64,000 nucleotides of DNA, taken from the NCBI GenBank assembly GCA_964036155.1, contig OZ038423.1, positions 46,701,249-46,765,248 of the forward strand, read 5' to 3'. Both the position numbers and the translations under genes were made by a program. Source of the stretch: Diploscapter coronatus. Its lineage: Eukaryota > Nematoda > Chromadorea > Rhabditida > Rhabditidae. A model generated the notes under the pieces. The model saw only the letters and a program-made list of their open reading frames with translations, searched no databases and was not told where the DNA came from. Shown here piece by piece: positions 15,246 through 27,600 of the stretch (its first letter is position 1; each line of letters opens with the position of its first letter).

Positions 15246-16480
15246 TCTCGATCTCGGCTATTTTCTGTATTTTACTAGTTTTGAACATATCATGTCTTTC
15301 ACCCCACCCTAATTTAATTTCGTAATAAATTATAAATAAACCGTTAAATTTGAAGATTGCAAACATTCAGAACAGGTTCTAATGGACTTCGAAGACCCCG
15401 AACGCTATCTTCCAACTTTACATCACTTTTCGTCACTTTCACGCGATATTTCTCTATTTCCCTATTTTGCACAAGATTGCGAAATCTTGGCATCTTTATT
15501 TTCCTGGCCATATGTTGGATTTTCGCATCATTGCGTTCAGAAATTTATAAAATTAGTCAGATTCTTGACTTTTCCATTTTTTACGAGAATTTATCTGATA
15601 AAATGCTAGTCGTTGCGCAATTCAACTCTTATATGTAACTGCGTATTTTACTCATTATTTTCACTTTCATTCATCGCGCGGGAAAACTTTTTTTTTCTTC
15701 TTATTTCCCGTTCCTTTTCAAAGTCTCAATCGCACTGATTCTTTCGCTTTCGCGCTTTTTGTTATTGGCAAACACGCGATTTTTTCCGCATTTTTAGATT
15801 TTTAGAACCGGAAAGTTTTCGGCCGAAAAATTGATTTTTCGGGTTTCACCCCGAATTTTTAATTGACACTTCCAAGTGGCACTCTAATGGACAGAAAATT
15901 TCTAATTCTTCGATTTTTTTCCTTTTCTAAATTTTAGATTTTTCTGAAATGTTGAGAAATTCTGCGTCTTTCTTACGTCAGACGCAATTTGTTCTATTCC
16001 CTCTCCTTCCTCCTCTTCCTTTCCTCTTCCTCCCTCTCCCCGCTTTATCGATTTATTTTTATTTCCCCCCTCCCCTCCGACATCGTTTGGCAAACTTGAA
16101 TCAAACCTCCGTGAAAGATCTTAAAGAATATCGATCTTTCTAAAGTCGATACTTTATCAAACATATCGATTTTCGTTTCCTGTTTTCTTCAAAAATCATG
16201 TGACTATCAACAGCTGTTCCGAGTTGACAGACTTCTTATTTTTCGCCCGACTAACCTCTTGAACTTATCGCGCTTATCTTATCTTTCGTCCATCGATTGT
16301 CACTTGTTTATAATTTTATCAAATGGCAATTGCTACCATTTGGTAGAAATACTCATTTTAAAATAGTACCTTTTCCAGATCGGGTCGCGAATGATCTTAC
16401 GAATATCGTGCTGAAGTCACGGGATCTACTCAAAATCTGAATTTTCAAAGAATTATCAAAATCACGAAGAAGAACTAAAA
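15246..16480. promoter_or_regulatory. Intergenic region upstream of the GTPBP gene
   Basis: It contains the mdt-17 3' end (AATAAA at 15324-15329 and 15335-15340), a run of pyrimidine-rich blocks (about 15990-16080) resembling nematode T-block promoters, and CTGCGTCT/AGACGCA words near 15960-15985. No coding exon is supported. Confidence 0.45.
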
Positions 16481-19400
16481 ATGGACTTCATGATATCTCA
16501 CTTTTGTGACGAGCAAAACGCAGCCCCACTCTATAGTACCGGCAGGTAAAATTTCAAATTTCCCACCCTTTCAAAAATAGGTTTTTTTTTAAATCCCCAC
16601 CTCAAAAAAATTAAAATACCATAATCCAAAATTTTCAGAGCCGATGCGTTCCCAATGCAAAAAGTCGGGTCCGACTTCGATCAGGGTGCAAAGTACCTCC
16701 CCGCCGAAAACGACCTCGGCAATATCGAGTACAAAGTGAGTAATTACTCTAATTAACCCAACTAATTGATTTAACTAGCCACTTATTCAACTTAATTACC
16801 CCAATTAAGGCCCGACTCACCAACACCAATCCGGCTCGATTGCAACATCTCATCACTCAAATGAAATGGCGTCTGAGAGAGGGACAGGGAGAGGCAATTT
16901 ACGAGGTAATTAAATATTTACTTGTTTTAACTAGCTGGTTAACTATTCTAACTCAGCTGGGCGTGGAGGACGATGGAGCGCTGACGGGCCTGACCGATAG
17001 CGATCTGGAAATGTCGCTGGCGACTTTGCAGACCATGGCTAAATCCTTGGACGCGAGTTTAACAATCGTAAGACCTAATTACCCTAATTAACTTGGTTTA
17101 ATTGTCTTAATTAAGTTGGCCGAGAGAGAAGTCAGTCCGAAGGGAGCCAGCCAACGACGGACCGTCGCAGAGGTGCTCGTCCGCAAGGTTCCCGAGAGTC
17201 AGCAGTTCATCGAATTGAGGTGACTATCTAGTTAATTATCTCCTAATTAGTGTTTAATTAACTGAGTTAATGACAGGTTGGCCGTGCTTGGCGGATGCAA
17301 CGTGGGAAAGTCCACTCTTTGCGGAGTGATGACGCAGGGCTGCTTGGATGACGGCAACGGCAAGACAAGGCTCAATTTGTTCAGGTGACTAAGCGGTTAA
17401 TTACCCAAATTAAATCGATGATTATGGTGATTAAATATTTAATTGAGGGGAATTCATTTTAGGTTTCCCCATGAAGTGCGCACGGGCAAAACCAGTTCGG
17501 TCTGTCTGGATGTCATTGGATTCGATAGTCGGGGAAAGGTTGGAATTTTTTTAAATAAAAATGGCTAAGCTATACTGAAAAACTGAATTAAATTCACCTA
17601 AAACTTCGTCTTTTATTTCACCTCACAAGATGCCCAGTTAAAAGACAAAAAAGCAAATAAAATAAATTAAATTATCTTTTCAGCTTGTCAACTACGCGGA
17701 TAACACGCTGGAGGAGGTGGTTGAGAAGTCGACGAAGCTCGTGACTTTGATCGACTTGGCGGGCGATGCCAAGTACTTGAAGACCACCATCCATGGGCTG
17801 TCCGCTTACAGACCACACTTCTCGTGCTTGTTGATCTCCGCTGAGACTGGTAAGTTATTGGATTTGTATCTGTATTCACCACGTGAATTACTCCCCATTT
17901 TACGGTATAAACAACGGGCGAGAAAAGAAAAAGCGAAAAAATAGCGCGCGAAATGAGGAGGCGCAGATTTTCCTTTTTCCCTCTTCAACGAGGGAACAAC
18001 CGTAATCGTCGCTATATCAATAGACCAAGTACTGATTTATGCTGAATGCTATGGCGAACTTTATGACTAATTTCATCTCTTTCGCTGGCAATGAGACAGA
18101 AAAAGCTAAAAGAGGAGTCATGTAACGTAGTGATATTCTGAAAAAAGTTTCATGTGATCTGATGATGAAACAAAATATGATAAAAACTACTCGACTCTTC
18201 TAAAGAAATCATTATTTTATTTTATAGCCTGAATAATGTTATGAAACCTAATAATACAAATAAAGAAGTGCCAAAGCTTCTCAGAGAACCCTTACTTTAC
18301 ATCCTGAAAAAGACTAATGATCATTTTGAAAAGATAATGAAGAAAAACTGAATTTTCGAGAAATAAATTTTTATTGGATTTTAGGAACGACCGCAGTGAC
18401 TCGAGAGCATCTGGGCCTCCTCGCCGCATTGAACATCCCGTTCTTTGTGGTCATCACCAAGAAAGACCTGGTTGATAAGACTCAGTTGGAACTGTATGAA
18501 TTATTTTATAATCTTTGAATTTTATTTCTTCAATTTGAATTTTCAGGGTCTATGAGAACGTTAGGAAGTTGCTCGCCAGAGCCGGCATGAATATGTCGAC
18601 CAAAAAGATCAAGAACAAGCGTGATGCTATCAAGTGAGATTTTTTTATTTTAAAAATTTTGTCACTACCTTACAGTAAAATAATTTGGGAGCGGTCACTG
18701 CGCACAAAAGTTATATATTACTCACGAAATATAATCAAACAACAGTTAGCCAATTGTTTCCATATAGCTAAATTTTAACTAACTTCTCGATGTATTAGTA
18801 TATTTCTCATCTAGAATTCATTTTTTAATCATTTTCATTCTACCATTTAGTTATAGATGGCGAATTTGACTACCAAAGATTTTGAAAGCAAATGTAGTCT
18901 ACGAGGGTTAGGCGATGTTAAGGCATGATAGGGATAAGGCATAAGATCAAAACCAGGAATAGGGTGAGGGCTGGAAAAGGGTAGGCAAAAGTCCATTCAC
19001 TTGATCTACAAGTATCATCTATAGGTCTTTCGTAATGTTATTCATTTTTTTTTCAAATTTTGCTAAATTTATAAATACAACCGATATTTAGAATGAATAT
19101 CATTAAACTATTATTATTTTTGTGCGCAGTGACATACACCCAAGTAGTTTAGGAAATGTATTTTCTAAAAAAAATATATATATTTTAGTGCGGCCCGCGT
19201 CCTTTCCGAGTCTGGAATCATCCCAGTCTTGTCCTTGTCTTCAGTGAGCGGCGAGGGAATGCGCCCATTCAGGTATCATTTATTACTACTATTTTTTTAA
19301 TCTGAGGCTAACTTTTGAAATCAGAGTTAAAATACATTTTGATTCGAGAGAAAAAGCTGATATAATTTGCAGATGCTTCCTCAACGTGCTTTCCACTGCG

Positions 19401-20626
19401 GGTACATCCGATACAAGACTCCAGCTGGCTGACAACGAGCCCCTATTCACTGTTGAGGAGATCTTTACCGTTCCACATGTAAGCATGTTTATTCATTTTA
19501 TGATTTAATTTTCATATTTTCAGGTCGGCATCGTCGTGTGCGGTCTGTTATCAGAAGGACGTCTCCACGAGGGTCAGACCACTTTGATCGGACCTTTCAA
19601 GGACTCTTCTTATCATAAGGCAAATTCTATGTTTAGCATTCAGCTCAAAAATTAGCACATTTGTTCTAGAAATTTCTGTTTAAAAAATTCAAATACCATT
19701 TTTAAAAGTTAAGCATTAAATTGAAAGCTAAATTCGAAGTTTCAGGCAATCATAACCTCTATCCGCCGATCACGACAACCTGTGCGCTCTCTTTGCGCTG
19801 GCGAAGCGGCGTCCGTCGCCATTCGGATCCTGAATCCCGACGACGTGCCGCTGACGTTCAGAAGGGGACTCGTCATGCTCGCCGAGAACGCCACGCCCAC
19901 TTGCTGTACCAGGTTAGGGATTCTTTTATATTTTAGTTTTAGTTTATGTTATCTTGAATTTAATTCTTTATGAAATACTTCCTTTAGAGAAGATACTTAG
20001 AAAAATAATATCGCAAATTTTGAAAAGAACTTGTTTAAATTTATCTTAATTTTTATTCAAAGATTTTTCTAAAGATAAAAATGTTTAAAATAATTTAAAT
20101 TTTCAGATTCACCGCCAACCTCTTCCTGCTGTCCCATTGCGTCAAGCATCTGTGTGTAGGATTCATGGGAACAGGTAGAATTACTGCAACTTAAACTATG
20201 CTAATTTTCTCCAATTAATTCTAAAAATATACTAATTATCCCATTTAATAGTGTTTAAATTATTCTAATTTCAACAAGTTACAGTATACATCGGATCTAT
20301 CCGGCAAACCGTTCGAGTGGTGGCGATCGACAACGCTGAGCAAGCAGTGGAGCAATTGGTCTGGGCCACGGTCACTATGGGTAAGATTTTTTAAAATTTA
20401 TTTTCGTGAAATTCTTGATCTCTTTATTTTACTCTTTCTAATAAAATTAGAGGCCTAATTTGTGACTAATATCTTTTCATGAAAATTAAATCCTTTTTAA
20501 AAGTGACCCTTTCCAGAATTCCTCACGCATCCCGAGTTCATTCGCGAGGGCACCCCGCTGATTTTCCGCCAGGGCAAAACCAAAGGAATGGGCGAGGTCG
20601 TGGAGATCCTGCCCCAATGCCAATAA
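16481..20626 (+). CDS. GTP-binding protein of the GTPBP1/GTPBP2 (translational GTPase) family
   Basis: Family members are eEF1A-related GTPases linked to rescue of stalled ribosomes. Seventeen exons: 16481-16544, 16639-16735, 16810-16905, 16957-17067, 17116-17219, 17276-17384, 17463-17538, 17684-17849, 18385-18493, 18547-18633, 19189-19272, 19373-19478, 19524-19619, 19746-19912, 20107-20174, 20285-20380, 20517-20626, giving 581 residues. G motifs: P-loop GGCNVGKST, switch region FPHEVRTGKTSSV, G3 TLIDLAGD with D-A-K in place of the usual H-x-K, G4 TKKD, G5 SSVSG. Beta-barrel domains follow (YIGSIRQTV, EFIREGTPLIFRQGKTKGMG). The GTPase motifs and LNLFRF favour GTPBP2 over GTPBP1. The intron 19620-19745 starts with GC. 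The intron 18634-19188 carries an inverted-repeat insertion. Confidence 0.92.
18694..19133. mobile_element. TIR-bounded insertion (MITE-like) in a GTPBP intron
   Basis: Sixteen-base perfect terminal inverted repeats, GTCACTGCGCACAAAA at 18694-18709 and its complement ending at 19133, bound a 440-bp AT-rich segment inside the 18634-19188 intron. No transposase reading frame is visible and I could not define a target-site duplication. A non-autonomous DNA transposon is the simplest reading. Confidence 0.7.
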
Positions 20627-23600
20627 ATCTGCTCCAACGCTAAAATAAAAACAAAAAAAACTACGGTTTTGATTCTAGGAACGACGCGTAAACAATACTA
20701 TAGGATTTATTTTTTCTGGTAAAATATACGAGGTTTGACTCCTGAGGAGTAGTAAAATGTTGGCTGAATATTCTAATTTTTTAGGTAAACGAAAGGCAAA
20801 GTATCGCAATTTTCTAGATTTTCTATTGCGTTTGTCAATCTAAGTGTTATAGAAAAGGGTTATTAAGAAAATAGCTTTCTCCTTTTGCTAATTAGAATTT
20901 CCAGAACCCATAATTCTTCTTTTCTAAGGCCTCAATTTTATGATGATAGCATTTTTGTACTTATGTTTGAAACATCGTGTATAGAGTTTGCTCTCTAGAA
21001 TGATAGAATATTGATTAGTTTGAACAAAATAGGGGTTTTCTTGGAAATTCTCAGATAAAAAGGCAGTCTGGAAAGTCGTTACATCGTAATATATGAAATA
21101 GTCGGGAGAAATATTCTTCTCTACCTTATCCTAGCCTATGCTATTTCGCATGTTATGTGTCACAAATTTTCAGAATTGCCCTTAAAATTTAGATTTTCGA
21201 AGGTTTTTTCCAAGAAATTTCCGAAAATGTGTAAATAATAACCATGAAACATACACTCAGAGTTATTTGTAGTCCATTATATTCGACACCACCTTTTAAC
21301 CGAACCCGAACCTCGCGCTTCTAATCAAATCTCAATGATCTTGCTTCTATTAATCAGGCGACTGAAAGTTGTTGAAGTTTTCCGAGCTTCGAAATAACTT
21401 CAAGCAACTTTGTGAAAGTGCGGAAAACTTCAACAATTTTCCAATCAACTTTCGAACGTTTTTGGGGGAAATTTTATTCTCAAAATTCTGCCTTTAATTT
21501 CGTTTAGCTCTAGTGTTAGTCGTCATTTTTTAAACATTACCTGGTGAGAAAACTCTAGAATTTCAATTCAATTTCTCTTGTGAAAATACCTAATCCTCTG
21601 GCGGGGCCAACTTTTCAAAACTCGACTATTATTGTAGATTGAAAACTCTGTGAAATATGAAAGTTTCATTAAAAAATAATGAAGATAAAATGAAATTTCC
21701 ATAAATTTTTAGTTTTGATTGATGCAATGTTTATGCTTCTTTGTGTTTTTTATCTTTTATTGATCATAATTTTCCCCATTTTTCTTCTGCGCCCTTTGTC
21801 ACAGTGTTACGAGTAGGTTTGCGCTAATATTATTTCGAACTTAGACGATGACGATCAATAAAGATTTTCACAATAATTTAGTTATGACAACTAATAAAAC
21901 GATCTGATCACGATAAAGAAAATGCAAAAAAAAAAAAACGTATTTATATAAGATTAGGTTGAAAGCTTATTGCTATCTAAGCCCTGCTACTTCAGATATA
22001 TTCGGAATCTGCATGAAAATGCAATCAGAATAGTCAATCCCTACAACTTAGATATCGATGAAAATAGTAGTAGTGGTGCGGTGAAGTCCAGCTAAATATC
22101 TTTCTTCTCGTGGTGAATTTTGAAAAATATTGCAAAAATCTACAGTAGAAGGAGCATAAATGACTTTCCACAGCTAATATAAATTCACTAGCTTGAAATG
22201 TTGCGAAGATCAACCTGAATGACGTCGAAAATTAGGTGAGGTGCGGGCAAGATTTTCAAGAAATTTACATTTTATACGACTTTTCATCATCATCTTTTAT
22301 TCAGGAGACGATGAAAGTTCGATTTTTTGAAATTTAAAATTTATAAAGGATTTACCTGATTTAGTATTTTGGCACACACATACAGTAGGCTTAATAGAGA
22401 TTATATCCAAAATTAGAATACCAACCTTCTTTCTTGGCTTCAAGATAATTCGAACATTAGCTTTTTTATCATAATAGCCTAACCAGAGTATGCATAGCTT
22501 TTCTAGGGAAAATTGTCAGACTCAACTCCCAGGATAGAATCGTCGTCACTATCTCAACTTTGCTAAATCATTCCTGATCGATATTCCAGCTGTATTTTTC
22601 GATATTGATTCATTGTCACCTAACTCTTTCCTGTATCTTCTATACGTCTATTTAGAAATCCATATAACGTGGTTTATTTTTACTTCATACATGTGCAGGA
22701 ACTTTGTAACAAACGGGTTTTTACTTATTCTTTTCGAGCTTCAATTTAGTAGCAGATCCTGAAACTCTTAGTTAGAGGAAAATAGTGTTCTATGTTGAGA
22801 GAGTCCAGACATGACCTCTTATTTTCCCGTACTATTTCTCTAAATTTTTGGCTGTTTACGTGAAGTGATTCGAAAAGTTGCATTGAGGGATGATAATCCT
22901 TCAGTGATATGGAAAGACAAGTGATAAGAGCAGCTGACTTAGAAGAAAATGATAAGATAAAGCTCAATTTAGCTGATAACGAAAGGCCACTATCAGAAGA
23001 TAAATGGGTTTTCATAAAACAAAGAATATCTTTGAGCTTCATAAATACAGAAAATTGACCTTTGTACTTTCTCTCCCTTCGAGTTCGGAATTTTTGTGAT
23101 TGACGTCATAAAGATTCAGAATCATGCTGCTTCAGTATAAGATTTAAATGGTTACTGTAGACCATAAAATTATGGAATGTTTTACAGTAAAAAATCACGA
23201 TTTTCCAACCATATTTCTGAAATTGTCAAAAATTTTGGAAAATTCGCCTGAACTTGGCGAAAATTCTTAATTTTTCGGAATGCTTTTCGATGTTTTCATT
23301 TTCTAGATTATTTCTTCTGATTTAAATTTATTGCCTAGAGCTGCATCCTCATTTCTACAAAAACTCGAGCACAGTTGCTGACTTGCTAGAGATCGGATAA
23401 AAACAAGAGGACGCAGAGAAGCCATAAAATTTCTAGAGAGCATTGAAAAAGATGGAGAAAAACGAAATAGTATATAGAAATTAGAGAGTTCGGACGGCGA
23501 GAAATGATAAAGTCACGAAGATTCTTGAACAGCATGGCATATAGCCAGGAGTAGAGCGTGCTGGATCGCTTTTTCTCTAATTCGATTATTTTCACCACTA

Positions 23601-24679
23601 TTTCTTCAAAGTTCTAACTGTCTGACCGCTCCCACTCTCAATACTATTTCATTTTTCTCTGCTAACCTCGAAATCTATCATTTCATAGGAATTGTTCAAT
23701 GCCTCCTTCCGGTTTCTATCTCTGCATCTTTGCATCCTCTGATTTTTCTGCGCTATTTTTAAAGCGGAATAAAAACAAGAGGGCGCATAAAAGTGTAAGC
23801 TTCTTTCGAGTTCGAGCTCTGATGGCCTGAGGAAGTTTTTCCCCTCATTGTCGAAAACATCCAGGATTTTCAGGAAAAAAACGCAAGAAAAAATACCTTC
23901 TAAAGCACATTTTGCACTGATATGTTAAAAATATCTATCCTCAAAGATTAGCACAATTTCGAAATTCTAAACACAAATCTCCAGGAAAAGGTTGATCTTC
24001 ATCATTTAAATAATGAAAAAGCAAATGTTCTAATAATACTGTACATTAGACATCATGATACATTTTAAAAACTAAAAATTTGCACAGAAATCCCTTTAAA
24101 TTCGGACTTGTTTCATATTTCTGCCACGATATATCCGATTTATATGTCAGGCAATATTCCGAATTCCTTCCCTTTGCCTCTGGGCAAATTACAGCGTATT
24201 GCTTTAGCCGTGGCCCTGTGCACATTTCTGATCAAATCGTCGTTTTCTCTGCTCCCTCTTGACAATTTCTATTATCAGCGCTATATCTCATTCCTTGGAA
24301 TTGCAAGACGAGTGGGCGGAGCGTCTTTTTCTCTTCCTCTCTCTCTCCATTTTTCTGCATCTTTAGTTCCCACTCTCTGGTTATTTCTTTGCAAGAGAGA
24401 GATCGAGAGCTTCAACCTCGCTTACAGTGGTATATATCAAGAGATTGCTGCCAGATCGCACCTTTTTATCTATTCAATCAAAATCCTATATTTGTTGTTC
24501 TGGAACATTTGTTTTTCTTGTACGAAATTTGCGAATCATATTTTGGAATCAAATTGTTTGAACGTGTTCCAAAATAGTATTCTAGAATAGGCTTCCCTTG
24601 GGGATGTTCAGAGCCATATTCTAGAGCCGTATTTTTTTTTCTAGAATACCACCAAATTTGACTAATTTTGCAGCGAGAG
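20627..24679. promoter_or_regulatory. Upstream region of the muscle myosin gene
   Basis: Four kilobases without a supportable exon. The left end has the GTPBP poly(A) signal (AATAAA at 20644-20649). Purine-rich cassettes with GACGCAG or GGGCGCA words occur at about 23400-23480 and 23765-23790, and a T-rich/CTCT stretch at about 24310-24380 precedes the gene. The acceptor TTTTGCAG ends 7 bases before the ATG at 24680, so a spliced leader or 5' non-coding exon joins there. A strong hairpin lies at 21369-21436. Confidence 0.5.
21369..21436. repeat. Perfect 16-bp hairpin
   Basis: TTGTTGAAGTTTTCCG at 21369-21384 is exactly complementary to 21421-21436, with a 36-nt loop. It lies in intergenic DNA upstream of the myosin gene. 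The size is compatible with a small-RNA precursor or a short fold-back element. Confidence 0.65.
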
Positions 24680-27600
24680 ATGGCTCACCCGAATCCCGAC
24701 GCCTTCGAAAATGATGCTGGGTACCCCTACCTGGCCGTGTCCCGTGAGGAGAAGGCCGCCTCTGCTGGCCGGCCCTTCGACTCCAAGAAGAACGTCTGGG
24801 TCCCCGATGCTGAAGACGGTAAGATTTAAATGTATAATAATTATTATTTATAAAACAATAATTATTACTATGTATCACAAGTTGTAATGCGAATTTTCAA
24901 GAGTTTCTCGAATTTAAAACTTTCAGATTCAATTTTTTTTTTTAAATACCCTTCAAACATTTGAATCATTTAGTGCGACTTTCAAGTACTCCTATGAATT
25001 TCTTCATATCCATATAACACATTAAAATGCCTATGCTTCATTATATGATCATCATAGTTTAGTTCGAAGTTGCTTACTCCTCCATAGAATTTATGCAATT
25101 TAACGCTTATTTGTATACTTTTTGGTTCATATTTCACATTTTAAACCGAACTTAGTACTTTTATATTATTACTTTCTTTTTTCGTTTAGTGCTATCCTTC
25201 TAAACAGTTATCACATGCTCCTGAAAGTAAGTGTGAAAGTAGTAATCCTCGAAATTGCATCATTCGCTACAGCAAAAAGCGCACCTATTTTAAATCGCAA
25301 CTTATTTTTTGTAACTTGAGACGTTTTTGCTTGCTGCTTAGCGCTCGAAGCTCTATGGAGCACGTGTATTTTGAGTTCGTTGCAAAATGTAGGTAGATTG
25401 ACCTAGGAGAAGAGCGAGTAGGTGATAAGTCGAGGGATATATGCAGGTCTCTAAGATCCCAAATGTGACAACTGACTGAGGTTTAGCGGATTACTCATAT
25501 TCTCTCATTTTCTAGAACTATTTCTTACCTTCTGACAGCTCAAAACATCCCCAACCCACTCGTTTTCAGCTCCAAAGAACCAGTAAAAATAACAAAATCA
25601 TAATCTTGTTTTGCGGAAAGCTGATCGCATATCAAATTACATCAGTTTTGTTGTCTATCTCGAAATTACCGTAATTCAGATCAAATTTTACTTCCATTGA
25701 TCAAAAATTATATCTATTTTCGAATTGCGCTTTTTCAACATGCCACGAAAGTTTCTGCAGAGCAGAGAAATTTTGCTAGTTTTTTTGTTTCGTGCTTTTG
25801 TCCTCCAGGCCATTATAAAGAGGGTCCTCCTCCAGCTCGGAAGAAATATTGAAGATTTATCAGAGAGAGCAAAGATACAGCTTTACAACCCGTACGCACC
25901 GATAGGTGATAGATAACAGGGGAAACGAGAGAGTTGAAAGAGGAAAATATAAAATGCCAGAGGCATCATATCATAGGGCCTACGCGCCATCTATCAGATG
26001 GGCAAGAGACTATGTGATTTGGAGAGACGCAAAAGAGGGTGAGAAAGCGATGAGCTTCACAATGGCATCTCAGCATTGTAATCGGCTGCCAGCAAAGGCT
26101 GAAAATCCTGCAGGAGTAGCAAAGAGAGATAATGAATGGCACAATTTTGTATATCCGGGGATCGGGAAAAAAATCTTGCTAAAGGCAGAACATAACTAGA
26201 AACGTTTACTCCATGATAAAGTATTTCTTCAACAATATCTTGACTTCAATAGTCCTTGATCAAAGGTAATGAAGGCTTCATTCGGTTGTCAATATTTTAA
26301 ACTCAGGCACATATTTTCCTCTGCATTCTGACCATATCACTCTCTGACTAATAGAAGTTCCACCTTGAAAATTCGCACACAAAAATATTCAAAAGTATTG
26401 ACTTTCAAGTGTAGTCACATACAAAACAGCTGATAGTTGAGGAAGTAAAGTAAAACGATTTTTTGCCGGTTTGCAGGCTTCGTCGCCGGTGAAATTCAAT
26501 CCGTTGCTGGTGACCAAGTGACTGTGACCACCGTCAAGGGCAATCAGGTAAATCACTGAGAAATACCCAACTATACAAATCAGCCACAAGAAAGAAACAT
26601 GACTTATTTATACCGTGTCAGAACAAAAATGATCTTCATGCAAGTCGATACAATTCAATTTATCTTCGATCTTCACTATACAAATTACTCAAGAGACACT
26701 ATTTTTGTAGAGCAAATTACAAATCGAGTTATTCCAGGTCGTCGTGAAGAAGGATGAAGCCCAAGAGATGAATCCGCCCAAGTTCGACAAGACCGAGGAC
26801 ATGGCCAACTTGACCTTCTTGAACGAAGCCTCCGTGTTGACTAACTTGAAAGACCGTTACAAGGACATGATGATCTACGTAATGATTGTTGCTTATAAAC
26901 CCATCAACTAACATAAATGCTAAAATCTAAAAATTGCAACTCATATATCGCTCTGTACTCTTATCATGCTCTACAAGATGATACCAATTTAACAATTTAT
27001 TATTTACCTTCAGACCTATTCCGGTCTTTTCTGCGTCGTCATCAACCCCTACAAGCGTCTGCCCATCTACACCGAGTCCGTCATCAAGCACTACATGGGC
27101 AAGAGACGTAACGAGATGCCGCCTCACTTGTTCGCCACCTCCGATGAGGCATACAGAAACATGGTCATGGACAAGGAGAATCAGTCCATGCTCATTACCG
27201 GAGAGTCCGGTGCCGGAAAGACTGAGAACACCAAGAAAGTAGGGATTTTGTTGAAGAATTTCAGGCAATTAAGGAACATTCCAGGTCATTTCGTACTTCG
27301 CCATCGTCGGTGCCACCCAGCAGGCCTCTGACAAGACCAAGACCGAAGGCCAGAAGGGAGGTACCCTCGAGGAACAGATCGTTCAGACCAACCCTGTCCT
27401 GGAAGCTTTCGGTAACCCAACAAACAGGACCAGAAACAATAGGGAAATTCAGGTAACGCCAAGACCGTGCGTAACAACAACTCGTCGCGTTTCGGAAAGT
27501 TCATCCGTACCCACTTCTCGAAAGAGGGTAAACTCGCCGGTGGTGACATTGAGCACTACCTGCTCGAGAAGTCTCGTGTCGTCAGACAGGCTCCTGGAGA

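Noticed and set aside
24108..24590. 160-codon frame upstream of the myosin start
   Set aside because: Hydrophobic, low-complexity translation of T-rich promoter DNA without a family pattern.
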